From positions 8,552,468-8,616,467 of the forward strand of contig NZ_CP025096.1 of the NCBI RefSeq assembly GCF_002831565.1: a stretch of 64,000 nt of DNA. The letters are read 5' to 3'. Source of the stretch: Spirosoma pollinicola. Lineage in GTDB: Bacteria; Bacteroidota; Bacteroidia; Cytophagales; Spirosomataceae. This document shows positions 45,211 to 54,115 of the stretch, in pieces. Below the pieces are notes generated by a model. It worked only from the letters and a program-made list of their open reading frames with translations, made no database searches and was not told the origin of the DNA. Numbering within the stretch: position 1 is the first letter of the stretch; each line of letters starts with the position of its first letter. The translations under genes were made by a program, and so were the position numbers.

Positions 45211-45308
45211 TGAGCGTTTCTCTGTGCTCTTTGTGCCTCTGTGGTTAACATTTTTTGTCAATGTTTTTTTTCAACCACAGAGGCACAAAGAGCACAGAGA
45301 AACGCTCA
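45211..45308. repeat. 36-bp perfect inverted repeat (CCACAGAGGCAC type)
   Basis: Arms 45211-45246 and 45273-45308 match exactly. The arm reads TGAGCGTTTCTCTGTGCTCT and on to GCCTCTGTGGTT. The 26-base loop itself contains AACATT/AATGTT. A transcript would form a very long hairpin. A related CACAGAG repeat is at 24305-24405. The GxxExxY gene starts 110 bases downstream. Confidence 0.93.
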
Positions 45309-45418
45309 TTGATTAACGCATGCTGTTTATACTTACAATTACATTAGTAAACAATTATACATATTTCGGTTCTTTATCTTAAAAAAGGTTCATATTTGTT
45401 TGATTATTACTAGCAGCT

Positions 45419-45814
45419 ATGAATGAGTATACGTACAACGAACTGAGTCGAAAAATTATAGGTGCTTGCATAGAAGTACACAAAGAACTGGGACCGGGAT
45501 TAATTGAAAGTGTGTACGAAGAGTGTCTTGCCTTCGAACTAATAACCCTGGGGTTTTATGTCGAACGGCAAGTTGAACTTCCAGTCATATACAAAGGCCA
45601 CCTATTAGACAAAACGTTTGTCATGGATATTGTTGTTGACGAACTGATTGTGTTTGAACTAAAAGCAGTACAGGACTTAATTCCACTTCATCATGTTCAG
45701 ACAATGACCTACCTTCGAATGGTACAAATGAAGCTTGGCCTGCTTGTCAATTTCAACGTTGACTTCCTGCGCAACGGCATCCATCGAAAAGTTAATGGCA
45801 ACTTAAATTCATAA
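45419..45814 (+). CDS. GxxExxY protein (PDDEXK-like nuclease fold)
   Basis: A 131-aa protein with the eponymous GLIESVYEECLAFEL motif and the later FVMDIVVDELIVFELKA segment, which supplies the Asp and Glu-x-Lys of a PD-(D/E)XK nuclease core. Family members are about 125-130 aa, so it is full length. Its cellular role is unknown. A 36-bp inverted repeat lies immediately upstream. No partner gene is apparent. Confidence 0.9.
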   Translation: MNEYTYNELSRKIIGACIEVHKELGPGLIESVYEECLAFELITLGFYVERQVELPVIYKGHLLDKTFVMDIVVDELIVFELKAVQDLIPLHHVQTMTYLRMVQMKLGLLVNFNVDFLRNGIHRKVNGNLNS

Positions 45815-45912
45815 AACGGGTTGACAATAGCGGTAAAAGAACGGTCAAAGCGCCTTGTTCTTTGTATCGCTACGGCGAAATGCTTTGTGTTCATTAAACA
45901 AAACCCTATTCC

Positions 45913-46884
45913 ATGAATTACCGCACATTTGGCCGCACCGGCTGGAAAATCTCTGAAATTGGCTACGGCATGTGGGGCCTTGCCGGTTGGACCGGCTCCG
46001 ACAAACAGGAAGTTTTACGAGCCCTCCAACGCTCGGTTGAACTGGGCTGCAACTTTTTCGATACGGCCTGGGCCTATGCCGATGGCGTTAGCGAAGAAAT
46101 CCTGAACCAACTGCTCAAAAACAACCCGAATAAACAACTGTACGGAGCCACCAAGATTCCACCTAAAAATCGCCAGTGGCCATCGAAAGCAGGCTCCAAG
46201 CTGGAAGACGTTTTTCCTGCCGATTACATCGTTGAATACACCGAAAAAAGCCTGAAAAACCTCGGCGTCGACACCATCGACTTGCAGCAGTTTCACGTTT
46301 GGGAAGACAGTTGGGCCGATCAGGACGAATGGAAAGAAGCTGTAACGAAGCTAACCCAGCAAGGTAAGGTTCGGGCGTGGGGGCTTTCGGTAAACCGGTG
46401 GGAACCAGATAATAGCCTGAACACCATTCGTACAGGGCTTATTGACGCGGTGCAGGTAATTTACAACATCTTCGACCAGAATCCCGAAGACAACCTCTTC
46501 CCGCTTTGCCGCGAGATGAACATCGGGGTCATTGCCCGCGTCCCCTTCGATGAAGGTACGCTAACAGGCACATTTACAAAAGAAACGACGTTCCCGGCCA
46601 ACGACTGGCGGTCGACCTATTTTGTTCCCGAAAACCTCAACAGCAGCGTCGATCATGCCGATGCTCTAAAGCCGTTGCTTTCGGAAGGGATGACCATGCC
46701 CGAAATGGCCCTGCGTTTTATTCTAAGCAATCCCGACGTACATACGACTATTCCGGGTATGCGCCAGATTCGCAATGTAGAAGCCAACACAGCCGTTAGT
46801 GATAAAGGCGATCTATCGCCCGAGTTGCTGCACGAACTGAAAGGCCATCGCTGGGACCGCACGCCAACTGAGTGGAGTCAATAA
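45913..46884 (+). CDS. aldo/keto reductase
   Basis: A 323-aa TIM-barrel NADPH-dependent oxidoreductase. The family tetrad is visible: FFDTAWAYADG (Asp and Tyr), YGATKIPP (Lys) and QQFHVWED (His). The C-terminal cofactor-binding part includes IPGMRQIRNVEANTAVS. It resembles the stress-related or sugar-acting AKR subgroup often annotated as YghZ/general AKR. It is followed by an inverted repeat hairpin and then the response regulator, so it is probably a separate transcription unit. Confidence 0.93.
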   Translation: MNYRTFGRTGWKISEIGYGMWGLAGWTGSDKQEVLRALQRSVELGCNFFDTAWAYADGVSEEILNQLLKNNPNKQLYGATKIPPKNRQWPSKAGSKLEDVFPADYIVEYTEKSLKNLGVDTIDLQQFHVWEDSWADQDEWKEAVTKLTQQGKVRAWGLSVNRWEPDNSLNTIRTGLIDAVQVIYNIFDQNPEDNLFPLCREMNIGVIARVPFDEGTLTGTFTKETTFPANDWRSTYFVPENLNSSVDHADALKPLLSEGMTMPEMALRFILSNPDVHTTIPGMRQIRNVEANTAVSDKGDLSPELLHELKGHRWDRTPTEWSQ

Positions 46885-46886
46885 AT

Positions 46887-46951
46887 TTGTACCAGACAGC
46901 CTCTGGCTGTCTGTAGGCAAAATACAGACAGCCAGATGCTGTCTGGTACAA
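46887..46951. repeat. 29-bp inverted repeat with internal palindrome
   Basis: Arms 46887-46915 and 46923-46951 pair over 29 bases with one mismatch. Each arm contains a palindrome CAGACAGCC..GGCTGTCTG of its own. It ends five bases before the response regulator start, so it includes or abuts its ribosome binding site. It looks like a REP-type repeat or a terminator/leader hairpin. Confidence 0.85.
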
Positions 46952-46955
46952 CCCT

Positions 46956-47639
46956 ATGAAAATCCTCTTAATCGAAGACGAACCTGCACTTCAAGCGGCT
47001 GTTCAGCAGTATCTGGAAGGAGAAGGCTATACAGTCACAACCGCCAACACCTATCGGCAGGGAGCCGAAAAAGCGCACGATTACGATTACGACTGTTTGG
47101 TAATCGACCTGATGCTGCCCGATGGCAACGGTCTCGATCTGGTTCGCGAATTGAAAAGTCGACAGTCGATGGCCGGTGTTATTGTCATAACCGCCAAAGA
47201 CGCGCTGGCCGACAAACTGACCGGCCTTGATGCCGGGGCCGATGATTATTTAACCAAGCCCTTTCACTTACCCGAACTTAATGCCCGTCTGCGGTCGGTG
47301 TTGCGCCGACGGCTGTTTGGCGGACAGGCAAAGCTCAGCGCGGGCGCTCTTACTCTTTGGCCCGACCAACAGCGTGTAAGCGTTCTCGACACTGATATTA
47401 AACTGACGGGGAAAGAATATGAACTACTCCTGTTTTTAGTTACGAATGCGGACCGATTGCTCTCCAAATCAGCCATTGCCGAGCACGTTTGGGGCGATGC
47501 AATGGACACAGCCGACTCGCATGAGTTTCTATACACCCATGTCAAAAATCTGCGTCGCAAGCTCATAACGGCTGGTTGTCCCGATTACATACAGACCCGC
47601 TACGGCGCAGGCTATATTTTCTCAACCCGACTGCCATGA
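46956..47639 (+). CDS. OmpR/PhoB-type response regulator
   Basis: A 227-aa two-component regulator. The receiver domain has acidic residues LLIEDEP, phosphoacceptor Asp51 (LVIDLMLPDG) and Lys101 (YLTKPF). The C-terminal winged helix is typical of the OmpR group (SAIAEHVWGDAMDTADSHEF, VKNLRRKL, IQTRYGAGYIF). Its stop overlaps the kinase start by the four bases ATGA, so the pair is translationally coupled. The TonB-dependent receptor that follows is a likely target. Confidence 0.95.
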   Translation: MKILLIEDEPALQAAVQQYLEGEGYTVTTANTYRQGAEKAHDYDYDCLVIDLMLPDGNGLDLVRELKSRQSMAGVIVITAKDALADKLTGLDAGADDYLTKPFHLPELNARLRSVLRRRLFGGQAKLSAGALTLWPDQQRVSVLDTDIKLTGKEYELLLFLVTNADRLLSKSAIAEHVWGDAMDTADSHEFLYTHVKNLRRKLITAGCPDYIQTRYGAGYIFSTRLP

Positions 47640-48898
47640 GTTTGCTTGGTCAAACAGCCCGTTACCTACTTATGACGGCGTTCCTGATTACCCTGATAGG
47701 CTCGGTGGGTTTCTATACGCTCATTCACTGGAAAATTCGGTATGAAGTTGATGAGATTTTATCCGCTCAGGTAAAACAAACAGCATTACGGCTCCAGAAA
47801 AAGCCAACTAGTCTATTTTTCGATTGGGACAACAACCCACAAATCAAACGGGTCCGAACCTCCATAAGGCCTAAGTTCAGCGATATAATCGTACTGGATT
47901 CATTGGATACAAACAAACCTATTCCCGTTCGGCAGTTACGGCAAACCGTGTCTGTTAACGGGCAAATTTATTTAATCACGATTCAGCAACCGTATTTTGA
48001 ATTCGACGAATTATCCCGCCAAATGTCGGTGGGGGTCATTTTTGGTTTCCTGATCCTTATGGGGCTTTCTGTGGCAATTGGCGTGAGTTTATCCCGTCGA
48101 TTATGGAGCCCTTTTTACGCAACGATCAACCGGCTAGGTGGCGTCCGGCTTGATGGTGGCCCGGAGCCCACATTCCCCCAAAGCGGCATTCGGGAGTTTG
48201 GTTTGCTCAATCGTTCCCTAAGCGAATTGACCCAGAACCTGCGACGTCAATTTTTATTGCAAAAACAGTTCACCGAAAATGCGTCTCATGAACTGCAAAC
48301 GCCATTGGCCGTTGCTTCGGCAGAGCTGGATTTTCTTCTACAATCCAATCACCTCACCGAAAACGACTATGCCCATTTGCAACGCGCGACCGATGCCCTT
48401 GAGCGATTGAGCCAGTTAAACCGATCACTTCTATTGCTTATACAAGTCGAAAACAACCAGTTCGCCAACGACGATGCCGTGGAAATAAGCGAGTTGCTGA
48501 ACCAATATTCCGATGAATATGAGCCGTTTTTTCAACACAAAAACATGGCTCTCAATCGCGCTATTACGCCGAATATTGACCTGCGCATGAATCATCAACT
48601 GGCTGGCGTCCTGATTGCTAATTTATTAAAGAACGCCATAAGGCACGGGAAAACAGGCGGTTGTGTAGGCATCGAACTAACTCCCGAAAAGCTAACTATC
48701 TGCAACACAGGGGACCCACTTCCCTTTGCAGCAAACCAACTCTTCAATCGCTTCGTGAAGAACCCGGCCCGTCCTGATTCTATTGGTTTGGGACTGGCAT
48801 TGGTCAGGCAAATCTGCGATCGATATGGCTTACCGATAACGTATCAATACAATATCGAGAAAGGGATTCACGAATTTCGGGTTGGATTAGGCCGCTAA
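47636..48898 (+). CDS. membrane sensor histidine kinase
   Basis: About 420 aa, starting at the ATG overlapping the regulator's stop. First membrane segment at about residues 8-30 (LLMTAFLITLIGSVGFYTLI), periplasmic sensor of about 110 residues, second segment about 140-162 (GVIFGFLILMGLSVAIGVSL), HAMP-like linker, H-box with His218 (NASHELQTPLAV), N-box (LLKNAIRHG) and a G-box (SIGLGLALVRQI). It phosphorylates the partner response regulator. Small-domain sensors of this layout next to TonB receptors often sense metals or organics; the signal is unknown. Confidence 0.93.
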   Translation: MSLLGQTARYLLMTAFLITLIGSVGFYTLIHWKIRYEVDEILSAQVKQTALRLQKKPTSLFFDWDNNPQIKRVRTSIRPKFSDIIVLDSLDTNKPIPVRQLRQTVSVNGQIYLITIQQPYFEFDELSRQMSVGVIFGFLILMGLSVAIGVSLSRRLWSPFYATINRLGGVRLDGGPEPTFPQSGIREFGLLNRSLSELTQNLRRQFLLQKQFTENASHELQTPLAVASAELDFLLQSNHLTENDYAHLQRATDALERLSQLNRSLLLLIQVENNQFANDDAVEISELLNQYSDEYEPFFQHKNMALNRAITPNIDLRMNHQLAGVLIANLLKNAIRHGKTGGCVGIELTPEKLTICNTGDPLPFAANQLFNRFVKNPARPDSIGLGLALVRQICDRYGLPITYQYNIEKGIHEFRVGLGR

Positions 48899-48960
48899 TC
48901 GGTCGGTCTTCAAATTCTCTCCATAATTCCTGCCGAAGTTTGAGGGCAAATATCACTTTG

Positions 48961-51165
48961 ATGAAAAACATCTTTTTTGTTGGCTTGTGCCTGTTGACTA
49001 TCGTATCAGCTTTCGGACAAACGAATCTCGTTATTCGGGTTGAAGACAGCCTAACGCATGAACCGGTTATTGCGGCAACCATTCGTACTGTTACAAAACC
49101 GGTCATTGGTGCCGTTACCGATGTAAATGGCATTGCCCGAATTACGAATTTATCCGCCGATGTTAAAACACTAACGGTTAGTGCCGTGGGTTACACTACG
49201 GGACAATTTCCGATAACAACTGGCAGGGACACACTGGTTTTTCGTCTAAAACCTGAAGTAGAAGCGATTAACGAAGTAACCGTAACCGCTACCCGAACCA
49301 ACTCCCGTATCGAAGATTTGCCCATTAAAGTTGAGGTACTGGGGCAAGAAGATATGGACGAAGAAAGTGCCGTAGTGCCGGGAAATGTGAGCAGCATCCT
49401 GGGCGACATTTCCATCATACACATTCAGCGAACATCGGCCGTAAACGGCAATCAGGCTATCCGTATGCAGGGGCTTGACCCAAAATACACACAAATTCTA
49501 CGCGATGGTCTGCCTCTGTACGAAGGATTTTCGGGCAACCTCGGCGTGTTGCAGATTCCACCGCTGGACTTGAAACAGGTAGAGATTATCAAAGGCTCGG
49601 TGTCTACCCTCTATGGCGGTGGCGCTATTGGCGGTATGATCAACATCGTATCCAAATCGCCCACCTCCGAAAAACCCACCTTCACCGCACTTATCAACCA
49701 TTCTGGCCTTAAAGAAAATAACCTGAACGCCTATTACTCCCAACGATACGGCAAAACCGGCCTGACGCTGTTTAGTGGGTATACCAACCAGGCCGCAGTG
49801 GATGTAACGGGCGATGGCTACACAGACAGTCCACAGATCAAGCAATTCAATTTTCACCCCAAATTCTTCTACAACCCTACCGATCATACGCGGGTAAACA
49901 TTGGCTACGCGTTCACGCAGGAACACCGCGAAGGAGGTTACCTGCCTGCGCTCGAAGGCACCGAACCGAATGCCTATCGCAACATCACCGACCTGCAACG
50001 GCATACCGTCGATTTCGATGCCAGCCACAATACATCCGAGAATAATTCTCTTACCCTGAAAGGCGCCGTTAGTACGTTCCACCGCCAGAATACCGATTAC
50101 CGGAAGCTCTCCGACGGGCGACAGTCGTCTATTTACCTGGAAGGCAACGATCTGGTACGTTTTGGCAAACACCAGCTCATTGCGGGGGCGAACCTAACCA
50201 TTGAGGCTTTCCGCAAAAACCCGGATAGCACCCGGCTTGTCGACTACACCTACCAGACCATCGGCGGGTTTGTGCAGGACGATTGGCAAGTGGGCGAAAA
50301 AGTCGCGTTGCAGGCAGGATTACGTTTCGATCACCACAATACGTTCGGTAATTTTCTATTGCCCCGCCTGTCGGTAAAACTAAAACCCGCCGACCCCTGG
50401 ACAGTGCGCCTGAGCGTTGGAACGGGCTACAAAACCCCGAACCTCTTTGTGAACCAAACGCCCGGCGCGCTGAATGTCAGTCTGATATTCCCCCGCCTGC
50501 TGCCCATCGACGTAGCTACCGTGAAGGCGGAAAAATCGGTTGGGGCTAACATGGATATTGCCTACACAAAAACATTCGAGAGCGGCTTATCCGTACAGGT
50601 CGATCAGGCGTTTTATTATACGTATGTCAACTCGCCGGTGGTATCGGCCTTTGCCAGTACGTCCAGTAACTTGGGAGCTTATACGCAACTGATCAATGCA
50701 CCCTACAACCTGTTCAGCGTAGGAACGGATACCTACGTTCGACTCGAATACAAGGATTACGAACTGTATCTGGGCTATAATCATACGCTCTCCCGGCGCG
50801 ACGGACCGTCCAGTCCGGACCCAACGGACAACAGTTATCTCCCGCTGGCTCCGCAAGACAAATTTTCGACCACACTGGCCTGGGAAAACGAGCACTTCCG
50901 GTTTGGTATTGAAACGGCGTATGTGGGTACGCAATACCTCTACAACAATCAGAAAGTAGCGAATTACTGGTTTTTTGCCGGAGCCGCCGAATATCACTAT
51001 AACGACCACTGGCGCCTGGTCCTGAATGCCGAAAATCTGTTCAACGTCCGACAGGCCAACTACGAAACCGTCGTTAGCGGCCCCATTACCCAACCCACTT
51101 TCCGCCCCATCTGGGCACCCCTCGAAGGCCGGATTGTGAATCTGGCCCTGAAGTTCACGTTGTGA
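48961..51165 (+). CDS. TonB-dependent outer membrane receptor
   Basis: About 734 aa; the ATG at 48961 opens a signal peptide (MKNIFFVGLCLLTIVSAFGQ). A carboxypeptidase-regulatory-like N-terminal domain (residues 22-100) is followed by the plug (NEVTVTATRTNSRIEDLPIK, IEIIKG-like KQVEIIKGSVSTLYGGGAIG) and a 22-strand barrel ending GRIVNLALKFTL, with the terminal aromatic residue expected for barrel insertion. It imports a ligand using TonB energy. Size and plug suggest a siderophore, cobalamin or metal-type receptor rather than SusC. It follows the two-component system and was probably acquired or regulated with it. Confidence 0.93.
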   Translation: MKNIFFVGLCLLTIVSAFGQTNLVIRVEDSLTHEPVIAATIRTVTKPVIGAVTDVNGIARITNLSADVKTLTVSAVGYTTGQFPITTGRDTLVFRLKPEVEAINEVTVTATRTNSRIEDLPIKVEVLGQEDMDEESAVVPGNVSSILGDISIIHIQRTSAVNGNQAIRMQGLDPKYTQILRDGLPLYEGFSGNLGVLQIPPLDLKQVEIIKGSVSTLYGGGAIGGMINIVSKSPTSEKPTFTALINHSGLKENNLNAYYSQRYGKTGLTLFSGYTNQAAVDVTGDGYTDSPQIKQFNFHPKFFYNPTDHTRVNIGYAFTQEHREGGYLPALEGTEPNAYRNITDLQRHTVDFDASHNTSENNSLTLKGAVSTFHRQNTDYRKLSDGRQSSIYLEGNDLVRFGKHQLIAGANLTIEAFRKNPDSTRLVDYTYQTIGGFVQDDWQVGEKVALQAGLRFDHHNTFGNFLLPRLSVKLKPADPWTVRLSVGTGYKTPNLFVNQTPGALNVSLIFPRLLPIDVATVKAEKSVGANMDIAYTKTFESGLSVQVDQAFYYTYVNSPVVSAFASTSSNLGAYTQLINAPYNLFSVGTDTYVRLEYKDYELYLGYNHTLSRRDGPSSPDPTDNSYLPLAPQDKFSTTLAWENEHFRFGIETAYVGTQYLYNNQKVANYWFFAGAAEYHYNDHWRLVLNAENLFNVRQANYETVVSGPITQPTFRPIWAPLEGRIVNLALKFTL

Positions 51166-51205
51166 TGCATCTGGTGCGAGTATTTACCGCACGGATTTCC
51201 ATGGT

Positions 51206-51464
51206 TTATGCAAGCGCGGGCGTATAGTTTTTGTCATATTTCTGCTGGCGGTTAACCACTGAGCAAACACGGTGGATGAGTTTATTGCGAACTGCATTCA
51301 GAACCAGCATCTTGTTTTTGCCTTCACCAATTTTTCGTTGGTAGTAATCTTGTAACTGCCCTTTCATCCGAATTGCTGACATGGCACCCAAATGAAAAAG
51401 AGATTTCAATCGAAGTCGGGCGTGCCGACTTACCCGCGTTTTACCACGGACACTACTACCTGAT
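51206..51464 (-). pseudogene. IS110 transposase, C-terminal part (minus), cut at contig spacer
   Basis: Identical to the 38138-38414 copy in opposite orientation (SLFHLGAMSAIRMKGQLQ to TPALA). The element's right end continues to about 51172. It is separated from the N-terminal part at 51477 by the spacer, so the middle of the transposase is missing from the assembly. Confidence 0.87.
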
Positions 51465-51476
51465 CTAGCTAGCTAG
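51465..51476. other. CTAGCTAGCTAG six-frame stop spacer (likely contig join 4)
   Basis: Exact 12-mer inside an IS110 gene, between its C-terminal and N-terminal parts. Confidence 0.88.
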
Positions 51477-51681
51477 CGTTGTAAAGTCCAGTATGTTCCA
51501 TGCAGACCACACAGTTTGCGATCTGGAAGTTGGGCAAAGCCAGGAGTTGTTTGATAATTGCCCGAATGGCCACGGGTGAATTTTCCGATTGGGTTTGCCA
51601 GATGATGCCTTTATTGGCATAAACAGCCCAGTCAAGAGTGTTCTTAGAAACATCAATACCAATGAAATGGCGAATGTCCAT
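51477..51681 (-). pseudogene. IS110 transposase, N-terminal part without insert
   Basis: Minus strand MDIRHFIGIDVSKNTLDWAV to CVVCMEHTGLYN, uninterrupted, then cut at the spacer. It is the reference copy showing what the 8.3 kb copy looked like before insert E. GIDVSK carries the first catalytic Asp of the DEDD (RuvC-like) domain. Confidence 0.9.
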
Positions 51682-51943
51682 TGAAGTGTTTACTTTTAGG
51701 GTTCAACAATCAGACAGCTTACTCATCACTCGTTACCTTGCTAATGGGTCACAACACCCTAATTTCTATTCGAGTCGGACCGCCGATGCGGTTAAGTAAG
51801 AAAGACCGAGCGGGACCTGAATCGGCCCATAGGTTGCGAGCCTGGCCGGAGACGCTAGGGAAGCCCGCTCGGTTGTCTGTCTGGCAAGCTACCTAAATCT
51901 TGGTTTCTTACCAGCCCTCAAACCTAAAGGCCGGGGCGGTGGC
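51682..51943 (-). ncRNA. IS110 left-end non-coding region (presumed bridge-RNA locus)
   Basis: About 260 bases upstream of the IS110 start, identical to 7977-8267 apart from inserts B and D, which are absent here. In the IS110 family this end is transcribed into the bridge RNA with target- and donor-binding loops. I have not resolved the loops; the assignment follows the family. It contains hairpin C at 51775-51791. Confidence 0.55.
51775..51791 (-). repeat. 17-nt interlocking hairpin C, second copy
   Basis: Minus strand CCGCATCGGCGGTCCGA, the same as 8142-8158. Confidence 0.75.
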
Positions 51944-54115
51944 GTCAGTGCTGGTTACCGAAACAAGGATTGATACGGTAATGATGGGACAAAGAGGAAC
52001 ATTCGGCGATGCCTTCGGATGGTGAGCACCCTAGTCCCCGCCATAAAGGAGGCACCCCACCCGGTCGCATCTCAAACGTGTGGAACGTGGTAACCCCAAT
52101 GAAGTCTGTGCATAGTGTACAGTAGGCCTGACCGCGAGGAAAAGCACAACTCTTCAGTGGGAACAGGAAGACCCAAGAAGCGAAAGTCGGCAAGCCGAAA
52201 GGCAACGGGAAGTCATAACCGGCCGGATAGGGCAATACCCACCTTGAAAGAGGGCTGACATGGGTCTGGTGGATGACCCCAAAGACGGAAGAACAGATTT
52301 TGAACAAGGAGCTTAGTTCGATGCACCCTAAACCGGAAGCAAACCGACTCATTGGAACAACCGACTGGCATGCCATTGATTGGCAGAAGGCATTTCGGTT
52401 GCTCAAAAATCTACGCTCCCGCATCTTTCGGGCGGCTCAGGAAGGCGACTATAAAAAGAAGCGTTCCTTACAAAAGTTAATGTTGCGAAGTTATGCGAAT
52501 CAAGTAACCAGCGTCCGTCGAATTACCCAACTCAATGCGGGTAAGAACACGCCGGGCGTGGACCAGGTGGTGGTCAGAATGGCTGTGGAACGCCAAAAGC
52601 TGGTGGAGGAACTGAGCCAATACCAACCTTGGAAAGCCAAACCCGCCCGACGGGTTTACATCCCCAAAGCCAACGGCAAACGAAGGCCTTTAGGGATTCC
52701 CGTTATCAGAGACCGATGCCTACAGACTATGGTCGTGCAGGCTTTAGAACCAGAATGGGAAGCCAAGTTTGAAGCCAGCAACTACGGATTTCGACCCGGC
52801 AGAAACGGTCATGATGCCATTGAACGCATCTTTCGGTACGCTCGTCCTGATGGTCGGCGAAAATGGGTGGTCGATGCGGACATCAAAGGCGCCTTTGATC
52901 ACATTGATCATTCGTTTCTACTCGAACGCATCGGTCGTTTTCCTGCCAAAAGACTGCTTGAGCAATGGCTAAAAGCAGGTTATCTGGAAGCGAATGTCTT
53001 CTACCCGACTGACTCAGGCACTCCCCAGGGAGGAAGTTGTTCACCGCTATTAGCAAACATTGCCCTGCATGGCTTAGAGCAGGCAATGGGTATGAACTAC
53101 TACCATGGGGGTGGTCGTGTACAAACCTGTGGACCGCGCCGGGTAGTGAGGTATGCCGACGATTTTCTGATCTTTTGCTCGACGCAGGAAGATGCCCAAC
53201 AAGCCGTATTGTTGCTTAAAGACTGGTTGAAGGAAAGGGGATTAGCCCTATCAGAGGAGAAAACACGTATTGTTCATCTGACAGATGGGGTCGACTTCTT
53301 AGGTTTCCATGTGCGTCAATATCCGAGCCGAAACACGGCAACAGGCTGCAAAACGCTCACCAAACCCAGCAAAGCATCGGTTCAGAAAATCCGGGACCGT
53401 CTGCGAGCGGAGTGGTTAGGGTTGAAAACCCAGCGTGTGGAAGTGATTGTCAAACGGCTGAATCCGATCATTCGGGGTTGGTCGAACTACTTTCGGATTG
53501 GGGTCGCCTATGAGACCTTCACTAAGTTAGACCGCTGGATGTTCGACCGTCAGGTACGCTATGTTCGTCGGATGCATCCCCGTAAAAACTACGCCTGGAA
53601 ACAGGCCAAGTATTGGGGACGGCTCAATCTGGATCGCCAGGATAAGTGGGTGTTTGGGGATAAGCAGACGGGCATGGTACTCCAGAAGTTTGTCTGGACA
53701 CCCATCCAACGGCATATCCTGATTCAGCATACTGCCTCTCCGGACGATCCTCGTTTGCGGGCGTACTGGCAGAAACGTACCCAACGAAAGTCGGCTGATT
53801 TAGTACCCAGCAAGCAACGGATTGCCCGACGGCAGAACTACCAATGTCCGGTCTGCAAAACGAGTCTGTTTACGGATGAAGCCTTGCACGTTCATCATGT
53901 CAAACCAAAGCAAGAAGGGGGCAGTGATGCCTATTCCAATCTGCGGTTAGTTCATGTGACGTGTCATCAACAGGCACACTCGAAAGCATTCGCAGCAACA
54001 AAAACAAAGCAAGGAACCCTGAGCCGGTTGTCATCTGCTTGAGCCGGATGTGTTGGAAGGCACAAGTCCGGTTCTGAGGAGGGAAGGGAGCCGCAAGGCT
54101 CCTGACCTATCCGAC
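51944..54115 (+). mobile_element. group II intron, 5' end uncertain
   Basis: The 3' part is clear: domain V at 54041-54079 (GAGCCGGATGTG, GTCCGGTTCTGAGG) and domain VI hairpin GGAGCC-GCAA-GGCTCC, ending ...CCGAC at 54115. The next codon TAT resumes the IS110 gene (YSAHVLSSL), so the intron sits in an IS110 copy. Upstream of the reverse transcriptase is a structured RNA-like stretch, but I find no canonical GUGYG start. The expected 5' exon is absent; another IS110 left end abuts at about 51943. The 5' end is therefore probably truncated. Confidence 0.75.
52273..54042 (+). CDS. group II intron reverse transcriptase/maturase with HNH endonuclease
   Basis: A 589-aa LtrA-type protein. RT domains include PKANGKRRPLGIPVIRDRCL, FGFRPGRNGHDAIERI-like (YGFRPGRNGHDAIE), GTPQGGSCSPLLANIALHGL and catalytic RYADDFLIF. 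The maturase (X) domain follows (IIRGWSNYFR). The C-terminal HNH nuclease has CPVC, DEALHVHHVKPKQEGG and CHQQAH with the zinc Cys and catalytic His residues. It splices the intron and carries out target-primed insertion. It looks intact even though the intron RNA around it may not be. Confidence 0.95.
   Translation: MTPKTEEQILNKELSSMHPKPEANRLIGTTDWHAIDWQKAFRLLKNLRSRIFRAAQEGDYKKKRSLQKLMLRSYANQVTSVRRITQLNAGKNTPGVDQVVVRMAVERQKLVEELSQYQPWKAKPARRVYIPKANGKRRPLGIPVIRDRCLQTMVVQALEPEWEAKFEASNYGFRPGRNGHDAIERIFRYARPDGRRKWVVDADIKGAFDHIDHSFLLERIGRFPAKRLLEQWLKAGYLEANVFYPTDSGTPQGGSCSPLLANIALHGLEQAMGMNYYHGGGRVQTCGPRRVVRYADDFLIFCSTQEDAQQAVLLLKDWLKERGLALSEEKTRIVHLTDGVDFLGFHVRQYPSRNTATGCKTLTKPSKASVQKIRDRLRAEWLGLKTQRVEVIVKRLNPIIRGWSNYFRIGVAYETFTKLDRWMFDRQVRYVRRMHPRKNYAWKQAKYWGRLNLDRQDKWVFGDKQTGMVLQKFVWTPIQRHILIQHTASPDDPRLRAYWQKRTQRKSADLVPSKQRIARRQNYQCPVCKTSLFTDEALHVHHVKPKQEGGSDAYSNLRLVHVTCHQQAHSKAFAATKTKQGTLSRLSSA

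Noticed and set aside
45211..45308. CRISPR-like reading of the palindromic repeats
   Set aside because: Single inverted repeats without regularly spaced repeats, spacers or cas genes; no CRISPR array was seen in the window.
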